From Fluoribacter gormanii (GTDB lineage Bacteria > Pseudomonadota > Gammaproteobacteria > Legionellales > Legionellaceae): a stretch of 64,000 bases of DNA. The notes under the pieces were generated by a model, which saw nothing but the letters and a program-made list of their open reading frames with translations, was not told the origin of the DNA and made no database searches. Positions 47,874 through 56,438 of this stretch are shown here, piece by piece. The stretch is taken from contig NZ_FTNL01000005.1 in assembly GCF_900156395.1 (NCBI RefSeq), forward strand, positions 1 to 64,000, read 5' to 3'. Positions within the stretch are counted from its first letter, which is position 1, and each line of letters opens with the position of its first letter. The position numbers were made by a program, and so were the translations under genes.

Positions 47874-48617
47874 TTACGCTGTATAGGTTAAATTAAACAT
47901 TATGCCATTTGTGTATAAATGGTTGAGTGTTATACCAGAGTTCTGGGTTTGACCTTCTGCTCTACCTAGACGACTCTTACCCCAGTCAGAAAACTCATAA
48001 CCAGCACCTACTTGCCAATTCTGATTCAATGCTTTTTCGATTCCTGCACCCACAGTATAGGTAAAGGCGGTTTGGGAATGGGAAGCAAAATTAGGATTAG
48101 GTAACGCTTCAAAAATCTTTGGTGTACTTCTAAAAGAGCGTGCCTCATTAAACCCTACACCAACACTCCCACTCACCCAAGGCATTACTACAAATCCCAT
48201 ATCTGCCAATAACTTCCCTTTCAAGGCAACATGAGTATGCTGAATTTTGTAGCTGTAGGTAAAATTATCAAATTCCGGATCCGCATCATCCCAAATGTCT
48301 CCAGCAAGACTTGCATTGGTCGTTGCAGCAACGGCCACTCCGAACTGCCCCTGAATTGTGGGATTAAATGAACGATGCAAACCTAAAAATACCTCAAAAT
48401 TTGCAAGTGCATCCGTTGATTTATCTGCAGCATAGGTCTTTTCAATATCGGGGGTTAGGAAAATGCTTTGACTTTTACCACCATCTTCCCAAACAGGACC
48501 AATACTGAGAGCCCCAACCCAAGGGAATGAAGAAGGTTCAATAGCCCCCATGGTTCCAGCCAAAGAACTTTTTGCCAGAATTCCCGTCAATAAAATTACA
48601 GTCGATTTTATTTTCAA
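47874..48617 (-). CDS. Outer membrane beta-barrel protein
   Basis: A 247-residue protein with a signal peptide (about 1-20, cleavage after SLA) and amphipathic beta-strands ending in an aromatic-containing C-terminal strand (MFNLTYTA). The layout fits an OmpA/OmpW-like eight-stranded barrel: long hydrophilic loops, GAGYEFSDWGKSRLG near the end. Similar predicted porin-like proteins occur in many copies in Legionella. First gene of a two-gene unit with the beta-propeller protein. Confidence 0.85.
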   Translation of the reverse strand: MKIKSTVILLTGILAKSSLAGTMGAIEPSSFPWVGALSIGPVWEDGGKSQSIFLTPDIEKTYAADKSTDALANFEVFLGLHRSFNPTIQGQFGVAVAATTNASLAGDIWDDADPEFDNFTYSYKIQHTHVALKGKLLADMGFVVMPWVSGSVGVGFNEARSFRSTPKIFEALPNPNFASHSQTAFTYTVGAGIEKALNQNWQVGAGYEFSDWGKSRLGRAEGQTQNSGITLNHLYTNGIMFNLTYTA

Positions 48618-48785
48618 AACTCAACTCCTTGTTTTTATAAAATATTTATCTATCCATGAAATTTCAAAATTGGATGTCGAAAAGATAATACTCCTCCAAT
48701 TTAAAGTATTTTTCTAAAATAATCAAAAAAGCGAATCTACACTCCAATTTCATAAATAGTTTAATTTTTCAGGAAATTAGGTCGC

Positions 48786-51350
48786 TTATTTTCCTTCTAT
48801 CCATTTCCACATTAATTTCTTTTTAATAATTTCTACCAAAAACAGATAAGTAATTGTCGCAGCAATCAAAAAAAAGAAATAAGTGGCCGGTAAAGGAACA
48901 AATCCCCAAAATTTTGCAAGCGGTGTAAAAGGCAATACTGCAGCAAGCGAGACTATAGATAAGACCATAATGATTAAGGGATTACTGGGTCTACTTTGCC
49001 AAGGACTTTTTACCGAGCGAATTACAAATACGACTAATGTTTGTGTAGCCAAAGATTCTACAAACCAGCCGGTTTGAAATAATGCCTCTGTTGCTGCAAA
49101 AATCTTCAGCATTACAAAAAAGGTAATAAAATCAAAAATAGAACTTACAGGACCAATATAAAACATAAACTTACGAATAATCGCGATATCCCAATGCTTC
49201 GGTTTGCGTGCAAAACTGGGATCTACATTATCGGTTGGAATTACAATTTGCGATGTATCGTATAGAAGATTATTTAAAAGAATTTGCGTTGGTAACATCG
49301 GTAAAAAGGGTAAAAAAAGAATCGCACCAGCCATGCTTAGCATATTCCCAAAATTGGAGCTGGTTCCCATCATTAAATATTTCATGACGTTTCCGAACGA
49401 CTTTCGTCCTTCAAGAATTCCTGCCAACAACACGCTTAAATGACGTTTTAATAAGATAATATCCGCCGCTTCACGAGCTACATCCACAGCCCCAGCAACT
49501 GATATTCCTACATCTGCCGTATGCAAAGAAGGAACATCATTAATTCCATCACCGATATAACCCACTACATGCCCGCGCGCACGAAGAACGCTAATAATGC
49601 GCTGCTTTTGCATGGGCGAAATACGGGCAAACACATCGACCTTCTCCGCAATGTCGCCCAATGCCGCATCCGTAATATGATTTAATTCTTCGCCAAGAAG
49701 CATGCGGCTCGCATCAAGACCTACTTGCTGACAAATATGTCGTGTAACGCGATCATTATCACCAGTCAAAATTTTTATCTTGACCCCCTCCCGAGACAAC
49801 TTCTTTATGATTGCCGGGGTTTCCTTGAGTGCTGGATCAAAAAAGGCAAGAAATCCAGCTAAAACCATATTTTGCTCATCTGGAGCATGGTATGAAGATT
49901 TGATATCAATTGTTCGGTACGCAACGGCCAATGTTCGATATCCTTGCTCACTTAACGATAAAAAAACAGATTCAATTTTTTTGCGTGCTGCATCATCTAA
50001 TGGATGGATTTCCCCAGCCAAATCATAATGAGTGCAATCACGGATCACAAACTCAGGAGCACCTTTGGTAATCAGAATATGCGAACTGCTTTTGTCAACA
50101 ACAACGCTGGAACGACGACGTTCAAAATCAAAAGGAATCTCATCGATCTTGTGATAGGTTTGCACATCGGGGTGATCATGTTTTAAGATTGCTGCATCTA
50201 GAGGATTAATATTTACTTTATTTAATACTGCAACATTAAACGGATTAGGAATTTCCGTACCAAACAAACTATTTAAATAAGCCAATAACATTACATGTTC
50301 AGATTGAGTTCCTAGTGGATCGATATGTTGTTCCAAAATCATTTCACCACTGGTTAAAGTACCAGTTTTATCACTACACAGAATATCAATGCTGCCAAAA
50401 TTCTGAATTGCCGATAGGTTTTTGACTATAACTTTTTTCTTTGCCATATGTACTGCACCTGCAGCAAGCGTTACTGTCGTTATCATCGGCAATAATTCCG
50501 GGGTCAGTCCCACAGCTAAAGCGACCGCAAATAACAATGACTCAAGCAACGAACGTTTTAAATAAATATTGACCGCAAATACAAACAGAACAAGAAAAAA
50601 TACCACTTTCATAATGAACAAACCAAAGCGGACAATACCTTTTTCAAATTCAGTATGCGGAGCAGCTTTGGAAAGTGTTTTGACGATGTAACCAAACTGA
50701 GTGTTCTGACCAGTTGCAGCAACAATTGCGGTGGCAGTACCACTCACTACTGATGAACCTGAAAAAACCACATTCTCTGCTTCTTCAATATTTTGAGATA
50801 CCGTACGTTCCTGGAGCGCTTCTTTTTCAACTGGTAAAGATTCACCAGTCAGTGCAGCTTGCTGTACATGTAAGTCTTTTGCTTTTAACAACAACGCATC
50901 TGCGGGGATTAAATCACCGGCTATGAGCTTTATAATATCGCCTGGAACTAACTCGCGGCATAGAATTTCATTCCATTGACCATCTCGTAAAACATTTGCA
51001 GTAGAAGCAATATTCTTCTGTAATTTTTTGACTGCAACTAAAGAGCGATGACTTTGAAAATAATCCAGGCCAATACTCATAATCACCATAATGATAATAA
51101 TAATGGAACTAACAACATTTCCAGTAAACGCTGAAACTGCAGCGGCAATCAACAATATGGCAACAAGTGGATTAGTCGAATGTGAAATTGCTTCCAAAAT
51201 AAGAAGTCGATAAGGACTTTGTGTAATTTCATTAAATCCATATAAAGCTTGTCTTTTTTGAGCTTCCGCATGGGTTAATCCAGCAAAAGAACTATTTAAT
51301 TTGGCAAATATTGCTTGGTTATCCATAGTAATTAACGATTGCAAATCCAT
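48786..51350 (-). CDS. mgtA: Mg2+-importing P-type ATPase (MgtA/MgtB-like)
   Basis: An 854-residue P3B-type ATPase. The phosphorylation site is in CSDKTGTLT (Asp about 329); TGES (ALTGESLPVEK) of the actuator domain, ILTGDND and GDGINDVPSL of the P-domain, and ten helices are present. The LFGTEIPNPFNVAVLNKV-like N-domain and C-terminal FFVMLKIF region resemble MgtA. MgtA-type pumps bring Mg2+ in under starvation, relevant in the vacuole. No leader-RNA Mg sensor is recognisable upstream (62-bp gap to the hydrolase gene). Other cation P-ATPases are less likely. Confidence 0.9.
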   Translation of the reverse strand: MDLQSLITMDNQAIFAKLNSSFAGLTHAEAQKRQALYGFNEITQSPYRLLILEAISHSTNPLVAILLIAAAVSAFTGNVVSSIIIIIMVIMSIGLDYFQSHRSLVAVKKLQKNIASTANVLRDGQWNEILCRELVPGDIIKLIAGDLIPADALLLKAKDLHVQQAALTGESLPVEKEALQERTVSQNIEEAENVVFSGSSVVSGTATAIVAATGQNTQFGYIVKTLSKAAPHTEFEKGIVRFGLFIMKVVFFLVLFVFAVNIYLKRSLLESLLFAVALAVGLTPELLPMITTVTLAAGAVHMAKKKVIVKNLSAIQNFGSIDILCSDKTGTLTSGEMILEQHIDPLGTQSEHVMLLAYLNSLFGTEIPNPFNVAVLNKVNINPLDAAILKHDHPDVQTYHKIDEIPFDFERRRSSVVVDKSSSHILITKGAPEFVIRDCTHYDLAGEIHPLDDAARKKIESVFLSLSEQGYRTLAVAYRTIDIKSSYHAPDEQNMVLAGFLAFFDPALKETPAIIKKLSREGVKIKILTGDNDRVTRHICQQVGLDASRMLLGEELNHITDAALGDIAEKVDVFARISPMQKQRIISVLRARGHVVGYIGDGINDVPSLHTADVGISVAGAVDVAREAADIILLKRHLSVLLAGILEGRKSFGNVMKYLMMGTSSNFGNMLSMAGAILFLPFLPMLPTQILLNNLLYDTSQIVIPTDNVDPSFARKPKHWDIAIIRKFMFYIGPVSSIFDFITFFVMLKIFAATEALFQTGWFVESLATQTLVVFVIRSVKSPWQSRPSNPLIIMVLSIVSLAAVLPFTPLAKFWGFVPLPATYFFFLIAATITYLFLVEIIKKKLMWKWIEGK

Positions 51351-51412
51351 TTATTTTCATCCTATGCGTTGCCTACCAGATAATGCATTTCATTTTAAAC
51401 GCACAAAAATCT

Positions 51413-52600
51413 TTATAATGTATTCAGCCATGCATAGATTTTTGCACTAAATAATCTTGGCGCAAGCGGTTCGCAATGACCTCCAGTACCGTCTTCATCA
51501 TGAAATAGAATGTATTGTTTTTTGCATTGCAACTGATCATATAATTTTTTTGCTTGACCTAATGTGATGTATTCTAAAGTATTATCACAAACCAGCATGG
51601 GGCACTGAATGCGCTCGACCAATCCATCCAAAGTATAAGCACGAGTTCTATTGAGCATTTCTTCAACGGTTTTCGCACCAAATCGCCACGTTCTACTTTC
51701 CAGCATAAACCGTAAATGCTCATCTGTTTTCATGACATGTGTTAAAGCCTGCTCTAAAGGAGCATCCTGCAAATCCGGGAACTGAGTCATGATGGAATTA
51801 AATTTAGCCTCAAGGTTACCACTTGCATCAAATATACCGGGGTCAACAATACAACCTGAAATTCGTTGTTCTTTTGTTACGGCTCGAGCAGCAAGATAAC
51901 CACCAAAACTTCGACCAATTAAGAAAATCTTATTCGGATCGATTTCAGGGCGATTAATAATAAAATCAACAACTTTCGCAATGACCCGTTCCCAATCAGG
52001 GATAAAGGGTATTTTATTTAATCGCAGCATGCTGCCTTGACCAGGCCCTTCAAAATTTAAGCAATGAAAGCCTCGCTTTAAGGCCTCAGCAGCCGTACTA
52101 AAATATAATTCTTCTTTAGTACTATCGCCCCCGCCCGTGTCAATCAGAATGGGTTTAGGATGATTCGACTGAGTATGATTTAGGTACAGATATCCAGGCA
52201 ATGTCGTATTTTCAAAGGGAATTTCTACCTTTTCCACCGGGGTTTCAAAATACTCAAGAGCGTGATGAAAAGCACGAATGCTATATTGTAATGCCTGCTC
52301 AATCCGCGGATCAGTAGGTACATCTTCCAGGAAAAAAAAGGCTGTTCGATAATAGGTGCATGCGCGTAGAAAAGCCATTTTCGCATCATAGCACAAGCCT
52401 TGAGTACGATAGGTTTCAGCCATACTGTAATTGCGATCACCAAAAGCAGCCCATCGGGCATACCAGCTTTCTTTATTACCTGGCTCAATTTGATTTGCTA
52501 TGGCAAAACACTCTCCAATTTCAGCACCTTGATACGTAGCACATCCTAAACTTCTTACTAGCTGAGCATTAAAAAGTGCCGGTTTGATGAAGTCCCGCAT
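51413..52600 (-). CDS. Alpha/beta hydrolase of the FrsA / dihydropseudooxynicotine hydrolase type
   Basis: A 395-residue serine hydrolase. A helical N-terminal lid (about 1-125) precedes the alpha/beta core with the nucleophile elbow GRSFGGYLAARAV, the acid region VCDNTLEYITLGQA and a C-terminal His in DGTGGHCEP. This class cleaves C-C or ester bonds in small metabolites. GGGGA precedes the ATG. It is 83 bp after the GNAT gene on the same strand as the N-hydroxylase cassette and may be a tailoring or release enzyme, but could be independent. Confidence 0.85.
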   Translation of the reverse strand: MRDFIKPALFNAQLVRSLGCATYQGAEIGECFAIANQIEPGNKESWYARWAAFGDRNYSMAETYRTQGLCYDAKMAFLRACTYYRTAFFFLEDVPTDPRIEQALQYSIRAFHHALEYFETPVEKVEIPFENTTLPGYLYLNHTQSNHPKPILIDTGGGDSTKEELYFSTAAEALKRGFHCLNFEGPGQGSMLRLNKIPFIPDWERVIAKVVDFIINRPEIDPNKIFLIGRSFGGYLAARAVTKEQRISGCIVDPGIFDASGNLEAKFNSIMTQFPDLQDAPLEQALTHVMKTDEHLRFMLESRTWRFGAKTVEEMLNRTRAYTLDGLVERIQCPMLVCDNTLEYITLGQAKKLYDQLQCKKQYILFHDEDGTGGHCEPLAPRLFSAKIYAWLNTL

Positions 52601-52683
52601 AAAATATCCCCATAGTTCATCGATTCTAATAGTCTATTAGAATTTAACGTCAAAAAATATCTTATTTAACTTTGCGGATTTAC

Positions 52684-53133
52684 TTAATCGATCATGACAT
52701 AGACAATCCACGGTTCTCCTCGTCCAATTTTGTCGTACAGTGTTCGAGCTACCCGGTTATCTGGTTTGGTTATCCAATAGACTTTATGCCAATGCCGTAA
52801 TTTACTAAGTTGTTTTAACTCTTCAATAAGCATTCTAGCGACTCCAGCTTTTCGATGTTCTGGTTTTACATATAAATCATGTAAATAGCATTCTGGAGCG
52901 ATGCTCCAAGTGCTTAAATGAATAATAAAAGTAAGAAAGCCAACCGCTGCATTTTGAGAGTCACTTGCAATAATACATCCTGTATTTTTATCTGTAGAGA
53001 GTAGTGTTTCAAATGTATTAATAACTACTTCAGGAGGTAGAGATACTTGATAAAACTTCATATATTCATGCCACATTGCGAACCAGTTTTCTTCATCAAT
53101 AGGCTGCAACATTCGCACCTTGTATTTATTCAT
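52684..53133 (-). CDS. GNAT-family N-acetyltransferase
   Basis: A 149-residue GNAT with the acetyl-CoA binding loop VKPEHRKAGVARMLIEELK (Q/R-x-x-G-x-A type) and the C-terminal NRVARTLYDKIG region. ATG at 53133 has GGA upstream; an in-frame TTG four codons earlier is less likely. It lies 92 bp downstream of the cupin gene on the same strand. N-acyltransferases often act on N-hydroxy or hydrazine amines in siderophore and hydrazine pathways, which makes it a plausible member of the cassette; the substrate is unknown. Confidence 0.85.
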   Translation of the reverse strand: MNKYKVRMLQPIDEENWFAMWHEYMKFYQVSLPPEVVINTFETLLSTDKNTGCIIASDSQNAAVGFLTFIIHLSTWSIAPECYLHDLYVKPEHRKAGVARMLIEELKQLSKLRHWHKVYWITKPDNRVARTLYDKIGRGEPWIVYVMID

Positions 53134-53225
53134 TAAAATTTCCAATCAGTTATAACATCCTTGAATTACTTTTTTTCTTCTTGGCAAAGAGCGCGACATC
53201 TAAATACCGCCACCACAATAATGCC

Positions 53226-53576
53226 TTACCAATAAATAGAACAAATAAGAAGTTTGGTTTGCGTAGGATTATGGATTTGATGCTTTTTAAATGGCGCAAA
53301 GTAAAAAAAATCGTGTTCTTTAAGGCAGTGAACCGTTCCTTCATAAGTCAAAATACCACTTCCATTTAATACAATCCAAACCTCTTGCTCGTGATGGTAA
53401 TCGAGTGGCGTTTCACACTGAGGCATCACTTCAAAATAAGTTGCTTGAAAAGGAGCGGATACCTTTTTTTGTGAAAAATCAACTGGATTTACCACAACGC
53501 CGGGAGCAATATGTTCGGGGTTAGAAATAACCAACCTGGGGTTTACAAAAAAATTAGATTCAGGCAATTGAGGCAT
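53226..53576 (-). CDS. Single-domain cupin protein (putative hydrazine-synthetase cupin)
   Basis: A 116-residue cupin. The first cupin motif is TPLDYHHEQEVWIVLNGSG, with His61, Glu65 and Asp59 where the first metal His usually stands (His62 is an alternative); the second motif is PFKKHQIHN with His99 and Asn103. Start 53576 is favoured by AGGA eight bases upstream, inside the end of the hydroxylase gene; an in-frame ATG at 53591 is the alternative. It overlaps the hydroxylase gene by 17 bp. In hydrazine synthetases such as Spb40 a zinc cupin fused to a MetRS domain drives N-N bond formation; here it is separate. Confidence 0.85.
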   Translation of the reverse strand: MPQLPESNFFVNPRLVISNPEHIAPGVVVNPVDFSQKKVSAPFQATYFEVMPQCETPLDYHHEQEVWIVLNGSGILTYEGTVHCLKEHDFFYFAPFKKHQIHNPTQTKLLICSIYW

Positions 53577-54876
53577 ATTTTTGTTCCTCATGAACTAATT
53601 CCTGCTCCCAATCCAAAACCGTGCTCTCTTGATTGAGATCATAGATTTGCGCGTGCGCGATGCTGTTAATTATTTTTGCACTTCGCCATGCCATAACACT
53701 TAAATTAGGCTCAGCAATCCCATAAGATTGATGCGCTGCATTCTGGACATAAATGCGATGTTGCTTGGGGCCATCCCATACAATCGAAAAATCAGGATTC
53801 ATGCAAAATGCGCCATTAATTAATGGTATTTTATCTGCAAGCGAGGAAAGATAAGCCGGGAACTCCCACTGATAGCCTGTACACAGAATCACAATATCGG
53901 CAGAAACTATTCTTTTTCCCATAGTACCTAGTTCGGTCAGAAGTAACTCATATGCCCCTGATTCGCTATTCATATTTGTTAATGCATGACGAGGGAAAAA
54001 TTTAAAAAACTTACCTTTATTTTCCAGAAATTCCAAGCTATAAAGTTTTTGATAAATTGCTTGCAACAAGTGCAAAGAAATACCATCACTAGCCAAGAGT
54101 TGCTCCTGCAATAAAAATGCTTTTTCTTTTTCAGATAAATGAAAAAAATATTCAGCATATTTAGGAGTGAAAAACTCATTTACAAATGGAGAAGTATCCA
54201 TCGGTAATAGTTGCTCTCTCTTCGAAATCCAATTTAATTCTGCAGGTAATTGCTCCCCATGAAATAAAATATGTTGCACAATTTCAGCACCGCTTTGCCC
54301 ACCACCAATAATCGCAACTCTTTTTCCCTGCCAATTTATGGGATGAAGTAAAAAATTTTTATTATGTAATACATTCTCACCCAAATAACGTTTGGCACAA
54401 GCTGGAACTTTTGCGGTTAAGCCATTACCCAAAATAAGATGCCTTCCCTTAACTGTTCTCTTCGTTGTTTGCATGACAAAATGAGATTTATCAAAAAAGA
54501 CGCCTTCAACCTGCTCATTAAACACTAAATTAGGTAATGACCGACTCACCCAATTTAAATAATGACTAAATTCCGTTCGTAACACCTGTTTAAATTGTGC
54601 ATTAATAAAACGATACAATCGTTTGTGTTTTGCAAGATAAGCAATGAATGAATAAGGATTGGTAGGATCAACAAGCGTAACCAAATCATTTAAATAACTA
54701 ACCTGAATTTCAGCTTTGGGAAATAGCATTCCAGGATGCCAAATCATTTCCTTATTTTGTTCGAAAAAAACACTGGAAATCTCTTTAACTGAAGATAAAA
54801 GGGCCGCTAAACTTAAATTAAATGGTCCAACACCTACTCCAAGTAAATCGGAAGTTTCATGCTTTATTCTGTTCAT
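53560..54876 (-). CDS. L-lysine/L-ornithine N-hydroxylase-like flavin monooxygenase
   Basis: A 438-residue enzyme of the SidA/IucD/PvdA family, which hydroxylates the side-chain amine of lysine or ornithine with FAD, NADPH and O2. FAD-binding GVGVGPFNLSLAALLS is at 13-28, the family block MIWHPGMLFPKAEIQVSYL and LVDPTNPYSFIAYL follow, NADPH-binding GGGQSGAE is near 192, and the C-terminal LCTGY motif near 332. No NRPS or IucA/IucC siderophore synthetase is nearby. Instead it is sandwiched between and overlaps the MetRS-like (20 bp) and cupin genes, the partner set of Spb38-type hydroxylases. Confidence 0.92.
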   Translation of the reverse strand: MNRIKHETSDLLGVGVGPFNLSLAALLSSVKEISSVFFEQNKEMIWHPGMLFPKAEIQVSYLNDLVTLVDPTNPYSFIAYLAKHKRLYRFINAQFKQVLRTEFSHYLNWVSRSLPNLVFNEQVEGVFFDKSHFVMQTTKRTVKGRHLILGNGLTAKVPACAKRYLGENVLHNKNFLLHPINWQGKRVAIIGGGQSGAEIVQHILFHGEQLPAELNWISKREQLLPMDTSPFVNEFFTPKYAEYFFHLSEKEKAFLLQEQLLASDGISLHLLQAIYQKLYSLEFLENKGKFFKFFPRHALTNMNSESGAYELLLTELGTMGKRIVSADIVILCTGYQWEFPAYLSSLADKIPLINGAFCMNPDFSIVWDGPKQHRIYVQNAAHQSYGIAEPNLSVMAWRSAKIINSIAHAQIYDLNQESTVLDWEQELVHEEQKYASIA

Positions 54877-56434
54877 AACAGATTCCTTCTGCTTGTGTCT
54901 TAAATTCCGGAGTAATTCGTTTTAGGGTGAGTTGTATTTTTTTCTGTAATGGCTGTGCTGGCTTAACAAAAAAATCCGCATAGCTAGGTAATTGTTCATA
55001 TCCCAGCGCATGCCAGATTGTTTCACCTAGTTTTGGCATATAGGGATAAATCACCAAGGAAAACCCTTTTAACCACCAGAAATAATCATCAGTGCAAGGA
55101 TCGATGTTCTGGCTTAAAACCATCCAGTGATTTAGAGATTGAACTCCTATATGGGGTAAAAATTGAGCGGGTTGTAACACTTGCTCCTGAATTGAAAACA
55201 ATTCACATAATTGGTGTTGCAACGATTGAGTGCAAGAGTGCATGACTAGCTCAGGTAGATTTTGTATACCATAAACAACACGGTGCTCAAACCAATCTAC
55301 AATTTTGTTGTAATATTGGATGAAATCATTCATGACAAAATTGCCTGTTTGATTTCGTACATCAATCGAAGCAAGGTACATCCGAATAATGTCACTGGAA
55401 AGTCCTTTTTGATTGATGGCCTCATCGACTCCAATCATGTGTTGTCGGCTTGTTGAAAATTTACTGCCATCAAGATAATAAAAATAATTCACGAGGTAAT
55501 AATCAAATGATTTGTATTGAGGGCATGCAGAACTAATTCCCAAGGCACTGCTTAAAAAAGGTAATGCATTATCGATACCAAAACTAGAAATAGTGATCAC
55601 ATCAGAATCTGCAGCAAATGCATTTTTATTGATGCCCATGATTTTTGCCGCTATTTCCCCAAACATCAAAAAATAGGCAAATACAAAACCATAACTAAAC
55701 AACGTTCTTGAATGCTCAGGATCAGTCTTATCGACCAACCCCCAATCACACTGAGTTGTAAGTCTAAATCGATAATTCTGCAACACTTGATAAGTGTGAA
55801 ATAGTGTCTGGAGGTTTTGATTGATTCCTTTGGAAATAAGATCAACATTTCTGGGAAGCTGTAAAAAAATATTTTCAACCTCCTTTGGCTCTAAACCGCC
55901 CTCATGAATCATTTCTTCTGGACGAAAATGGGCACCACAATGCTCACAAAAATAACTCGCGGTTCGTTCATAGCATACAGGGCAATTTCCTTGAAGCCAG
56001 TAACCTGTGAGATAACGTTGATTCCTCTCATCCCAAAGCATGTTTTCTTTTAATCGTGTAGTGGCTTTATTTTCCAATAATTGTTGAACAATCTCTTCGT
56101 GCCATTTTTGATATGATGCATTCCATTTGTTATCGAGTGGATTAATAAATTCATCACATTCAATATTCATTTGCTCTAAATCATGTGCAATTAATGCATG
56201 ATAATGATGACATGTATCCTCAGGGTGTGTATGTTCCTCCTCTGCTTTTCCTGCTGCATAGGACTCATAACTGTCGGTTCCAGAGATTATCCGCGCTGAA
56301 TGCCCACAAAGTCGTAGGTATCTTGCCAGTATGTCTGCACTCAAAAATGGACCGCCAATATGACCTAAATGCAGTCGACCATTAGGGGTTGGCACCGAAG
56401 GTATGAACAGATAGTTTTTTTTATGTCCAGTCAT
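54857..56434 (-). CDS. Methionyl-tRNA synthetase-like protein (putative hydrazine-synthetase ligase)
   Basis: A 525-residue class I synthetase paralog. It keeps the HIGH motif as HLGH (22-25), a zinc knuckle (CPVC at 151-154, CEHC at 163-166) and the KMSKS loop as KFSTS (325-329), so ATP-dependent amino acid activation seems intact. It resembles the archaeal/MetRS-like domain more than a housekeeping MetG, and lacks a C-terminal tRNA-binding appendix. Position four bases after a GntR gene and overlapping an N-hydroxylase gene argues for a biosynthetic role: MetRS-like domains in hydrazine synthetases esterify an amino acid onto an N-hydroxyamine. Confidence 0.88.
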   Translation of the reverse strand: MTGHKKNYLFIPSVPTPNGRLHLGHIGGPFLSADILARYLRLCGHSARIISGTDSYESYAAGKAEEEHTHPEDTCHHYHALIAHDLEQMNIECDEFINPLDNKWNASYQKWHEEIVQQLLENKATTRLKENMLWDERNQRYLTGYWLQGNCPVCYERTASYFCEHCGAHFRPEEMIHEGGLEPKEVENIFLQLPRNVDLISKGINQNLQTLFHTYQVLQNYRFRLTTQCDWGLVDKTDPEHSRTLFSYGFVFAYFLMFGEIAAKIMGINKNAFAADSDVITISSFGIDNALPFLSSALGISSACPQYKSFDYYLVNYFYYLDGSKFSTSRQHMIGVDEAINQKGLSSDIIRMYLASIDVRNQTGNFVMNDFIQYYNKIVDWFEHRVVYGIQNLPELVMHSCTQSLQHQLCELFSIQEQVLQPAQFLPHIGVQSLNHWMVLSQNIDPCTDDYFWWLKGFSLVIYPYMPKLGETIWHALGYEQLPSYADFFVKPAQPLQKKIQLTLKRITPEFKTQAEGICYEQNKA

Positions 56435-56438
56435 TGCT

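Noticed and set aside
54857-56434. Housekeeping methionyl-tRNA synthetase MetG
   Set aside because: Context with an N-hydroxylase, a cupin and a GntR regulator with overlapping genes, and the lack of a C-terminal tRNA-binding appendix, favour a biosynthetic paralog. I could not check for another metG outside the window, so this is a preference.
53560-56434. Classical hydroxamate siderophore operon
   Set aside because: Only the hydroxylase fits. No NIS (IucA/IucC) synthetase, NRPS, or siderophore receptor is in the window.
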